The notes beneath the pieces are model-generated. The model saw nothing but the letters and a program-made list of their open reading frames with translations. It had not been told where the DNA came from and did no database searches. DNA of 64,000 bases from positions 1 through 64,000 of the forward strand of contig NZ_JADGLL010000011.1 of NCBI RefSeq assembly GCF_015235415.1, given 5' to 3'. Made by a program: the position numbers and the translations under genes. The stretch comes from Microbacterium paludicola. Lineage in GTDB: Bacteria > Actinomycetota > Actinomycetes > Actinomycetales > Microbacteriaceae. Shown here piece by piece: positions 62,244-64,000 of the stretch; the stretch's first letter is position 1, and each line of letters opens with the position of its first letter.

Positions 62244-62266
62244 GCTCCCACGCTAGCCGCCGGGTT

Positions 62267-62334
62267 CTTCGGAGATGTCGCGTTCTCCGGAGCGACCCGC
62301 TTCAGATTCTCCGGAGAAGCCGGCATCTCCGAAG
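62267..62334. repeat. nested inverted repeats between GT2 and SDR genes
   Basis: Outer arms CTTCGGAGATGTCG (62267-62280) and 62321-62334 match 13 of 14. Inside are TTCTCCGGAG at 62283-62292 and a perfect palindrome TTCTCCGGAGAA at 62307-62318. Could terminate the GT2 transcript or be an operator for the SDR. Confidence 0.55.
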
Positions 62335-62391
62335 CAGCGGTGCAGCATCGCACCACGCGGCTGATCAGGAGGGGGCGCGCACGGACTGAGC

Positions 62392-63606
62392 TCAGAGCTC
62401 GCCGGGGCGCATCGCCTCTTCGTCGATCATCCGGATGATCTTCTGGCCGGCCGTCTCGGTGCCGGGCTCGCGCGGGCGGCGCGGGGCGTAGACGACGAGC
62501 GAGTGGAAGACGAAGCGCGCGACGAACGCGACGGCGAGGGTGATCGCGGTCGCAAGCACGGAGGAGATATGCCACGTCTCGACGAGGAAGGCGAGCACCG
62601 GGATCCGGATCGCCGCCTCCGCGTTGTTGAACGCGAACGACGTGAGGAAGCGACGGCGGAAGCCTGACGCCCGGCCGCGCATGTCGGCGAAGACGAAGCG
62701 CTCGGCGAGCAGGAAGTTCGCGACGATCGTGACCTCGGCCGCCACGATCGCGGCCCAGATGTAGCCGAGCCCCAGCGAGGTGAGCAGCCACACGATCGCG
62801 ATGTTTGCCACCGCGCCGAGCGCCCCGATCCCCGCGAACAGCGACATCTTGCCGAAACGCAGGCGCGCAAGGTGCACGAGGAACGTGACGCCCTGCCGCA
62901 ACGACGCCTTCGACTCGCCCTCGGCGCGCTCGTGGAACCGCATCGGCACCTCGGCCGCCCGCAGGTCGGTGCGCACGAGCAGCTCGAGCAGGATCTTGAA
63001 CCCGCTCGGACGCAGCGTGGAGAGATCGAGGCGCGAGCGATCGACGAGGAAGAACCCGGTCATCGGATCGCTCGTGCCGTGCAGCCGCAGGGGGAACATC
63101 GACTTGGTCAGGATGGTCGCCGCGCGCGACACCCCGAACCGCAGGGTCGTGCCGAGCCCGGTCGAGTCGCCGCCGCCGATGTACCGCGAGGCGACAACCA
63201 CGTCGGCGTCGCCGCGCGCGTGACGATCGACGAGCGCCGGGACGAGCGCCGGCGGGTGCTGGAGGTCGCCGTCCATCACGACGCACACGTCGGCCGCGGC
63301 GGCCGCGAGTCCCGCGACGACGGCGCCGCTCAGACCACCGGTGCGCTCCCCCGCGGGACGGTGAAGCACCCGGACGGGGAGGGGCGCATCCTGCGCGACG
63401 CGCTCGATCTCGGCGACGGTGTCGTCCTCGCTGTCGTCGACGAACAGGATCTCGGCCCGGCGCCGCCCGAGCGCCGCGGCCAGCTGCCGCACGAGCTCGG
63501 CGACGTTCGCCTGCTCGTTGCGCGTGGGGACGATGACGGTGACGTCCACGCCGGCCCTCTCCCTGCCAAACGGCCCGCGATGCGCGGGATCACTCAATCG
63601 TGTCAT
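62392..63606 (-). CDS. GT2 glycosyltransferase fused to GtrA-like domain
   Basis: A 404-aa membrane protein. The N-terminal GT-A domain (about 20-250) resembles dolichol-phosphate mannose synthase: V-T-V-I-V-P-T-R-N-E, V-D-D-S-E-D-D-T and the metal motif M-D-G-D-L-Q-H-P-P. The C-terminal GtrA domain (about 260-380) has four TM helices. Such fusions make polyprenyl-phosphate sugars and move them across the membrane for wall glycans or protein O-mannosylation. The start is the first ATG; residues 1-20 may not be translated, as family homology begins at V-T-V-I-V-P. Confidence 0.9.
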   Translation of the reverse strand: MTRLSDPAHRGPFGRERAGVDVTVIVPTRNEQANVAELVRQLAAALGRRRAEILFVDDSEDDTVAEIERVAQDAPLPVRVLHRPAGERTGGLSGAVVAGLAAAAADVCVVMDGDLQHPPALVPALVDRHARGDADVVVASRYIGGGDSTGLGTTLRFGVSRAATILTKSMFPLRLHGTSDPMTGFFLVDRSRLDLSTLRPSGFKILLELLVRTDLRAAEVPMRFHERAEGESKASLRQGVTFLVHLARLRFGKMSLFAGIGALGAVANIAIVWLLTSLGLGYIWAAIVAAEVTIVANFLLAERFVFADMRGRASGFRRRFLTSFAFNNAEAAIRIPVLAFLVETWHISSVLATAITLAVAFVARFVFHSLVVYAPRRPREPGTETAGQKIIRMIDEEAMRPGEL

Positions 63607-63663
63607 GTCCGCCGTACACGCTCGGACGGATCCCGCCCGTCCTCACGCGCGTAACCTTGAAGT

Positions 63664-63936
63664 ATGACCAGCGCGACCCAGCCCGAATCCGGCAAGATCA
63701 CGATGTTCGGCGCCGAGTGGTGCCGCGACTGCCGCCGCACCAAGGCGCAGCTCGACGAGCTCGGTGTCGCGTACACGTACATCGACCTCGAGGCCGAGCC
63801 CGCCGCGGCCGAGGTCGCGAAGGACATCTCGGGTCGCACGAACATCCCGGTCGTCGTCTACCCCGACGCCTCGCACCACGTCGAGCCGAGCAACGCCGAC
63901 GTCGCCGCGAAGCTGCGGGAGTTGAGCCTGATCTGA
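63664..63936 (+). CDS. glutaredoxin-like (mycoredoxin-type) protein
   Basis: A 90-aa glutaredoxin fold: I-T-M-F-G-A-E-W-C-R-D-C-R-R-T-K (active site C-R-D-C), Y-T-Y-I-D-L-E, N-I-P-V-V-V-Y-P-D with cis-Pro. Mycoredoxins in actinobacteria reduce mycothiol-mixed disulfides and commonly carry W-C-x-x-C; here the motif is C-R-D-C. Divergent from the GT2 gene with 57 bases between the starts. Cytoplasmic. Confidence 0.85.
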   Translation: MTSATQPESGKITMFGAEWCRDCRRTKAQLDELGVAYTYIDLEAEPAAAEVAKDISGRTNIPVVVYPDASHHVEPSNADVAAKLRELSLI

Positions 63937-63947
63937 GGCGAGTACGG

Positions 63948-64000
63948 GTGAGGCTTCGACTCGCTCGCTCGCCCGACGCTTCGCGCCTGGACTCGCGCTC
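63948..64000. repeat. partial intergenic repeat at the window end
   Basis: GAGGCTTCGACTCGCTCGCT and later TTCGCGCCTGGACTCGCGCT resemble the 28.5-kb and 39.65-kb repeats. Truncated by the window edge. Confidence 0.5.

Overview
High-GC actinobacterial chromosome, most likely Microbacteriaceae (Microbacterium-like). The grounds are strong G/C bias at third codon positions, abundant GTG starts, DUF222-HNH, DUF4192 and DUF3180 families, the hpt-ftsH-folEPBK-DUF3180-PH-PH-DUF2520 gene order, and the intergenic repeat family built on TTGAGCGAGCGAAGCGAGTCGAA. The window splits into an accessory left third (1-20.3 kb) and a mostly core right part (20.3-64 kb).

1-8.6 kb: a redox and metal-handling island. 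A plus-strand operon encodes a TlpA-like lipoprotein, CcdA, ResB, a membrane-anchored DsbA-like protein, Lnt, a probable CtaG-like remnant and CopC. A divergent pair follows: a minus operon (small Cys-rich protein, CoA-disulfide-reductase/rhodanese fusion) and a plus CsoR/CstR-family regulator, separated by an ATACCCC-NN-GGGGTAT operator. The regulator keeps C36 and C65 but has Ala at the CsoR His61 position, which points to persulfide sensing rather than Cu(I).

8.7-20.3 kb: an integrative mobilisable-type element. It carries a MobF relaxase/helicase with a 15-bp inverted repeat just upstream (oriT candidate). Cargo is a HEPN-like protein, a protein with five H-x2-C/C-x2-C fingers plus a GIY-YIG-like domain, and a zeta-toxin-like pair with a degenerate P-loop. 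A four-gene overlapping operon (HTH/Xis-like, NrdH-like redoxin, Arg-rich repeat protein, small unknown) follows, then an HTH protein and a tyrosine recombinase next to tRNA-Ser(GCT). No conjugative pilus or type IV secretion genes are seen here.

20.3-31 kb: LCP cell-wall ligase, tRNA-Ser(TGA), M20 peptidase, a 2-keto-acid decarboxylase with a Leu/Phe-type dehydrogenase (Ehrlich-like amino-acid breakdown), HAD phosphatase, serS, DUF222-HNH protein and an EcsC-family protein. 31-36.6 kb: a single-polypeptide (Type ISP-like) restriction-modification enzyme translationally coupled to EcsC and divergent from a small XRE regulator.

36.7-42.3 kb: GNAT, class III CoA-transferase, glutaryl-CoA dehydrogenase, and on the opposite strand DavA-like amidase and DavB-like lysine 2-monooxygenase. 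Together these cover the first and last steps of the 5-aminovalerate/glutarate route of L-lysine breakdown. 42.3-48 kb: lipid kinase, cardiolipin synthase, DUF4192, lysS. 48.1-48.3 kb: a 206-bp MITE-like element with 28-bp terminal inverted repeats. 48.3-57.9 kb: folate operon, PH-domain pair, ftsH, hpt, tilS. 57.9-64 kb: ppa, M23 peptidase, tRNA-Glu/Asp/Phe, oxidoreductases, a GT2-GtrA fusion and a mycoredoxin-like protein. No CRISPR array or rRNA was seen.
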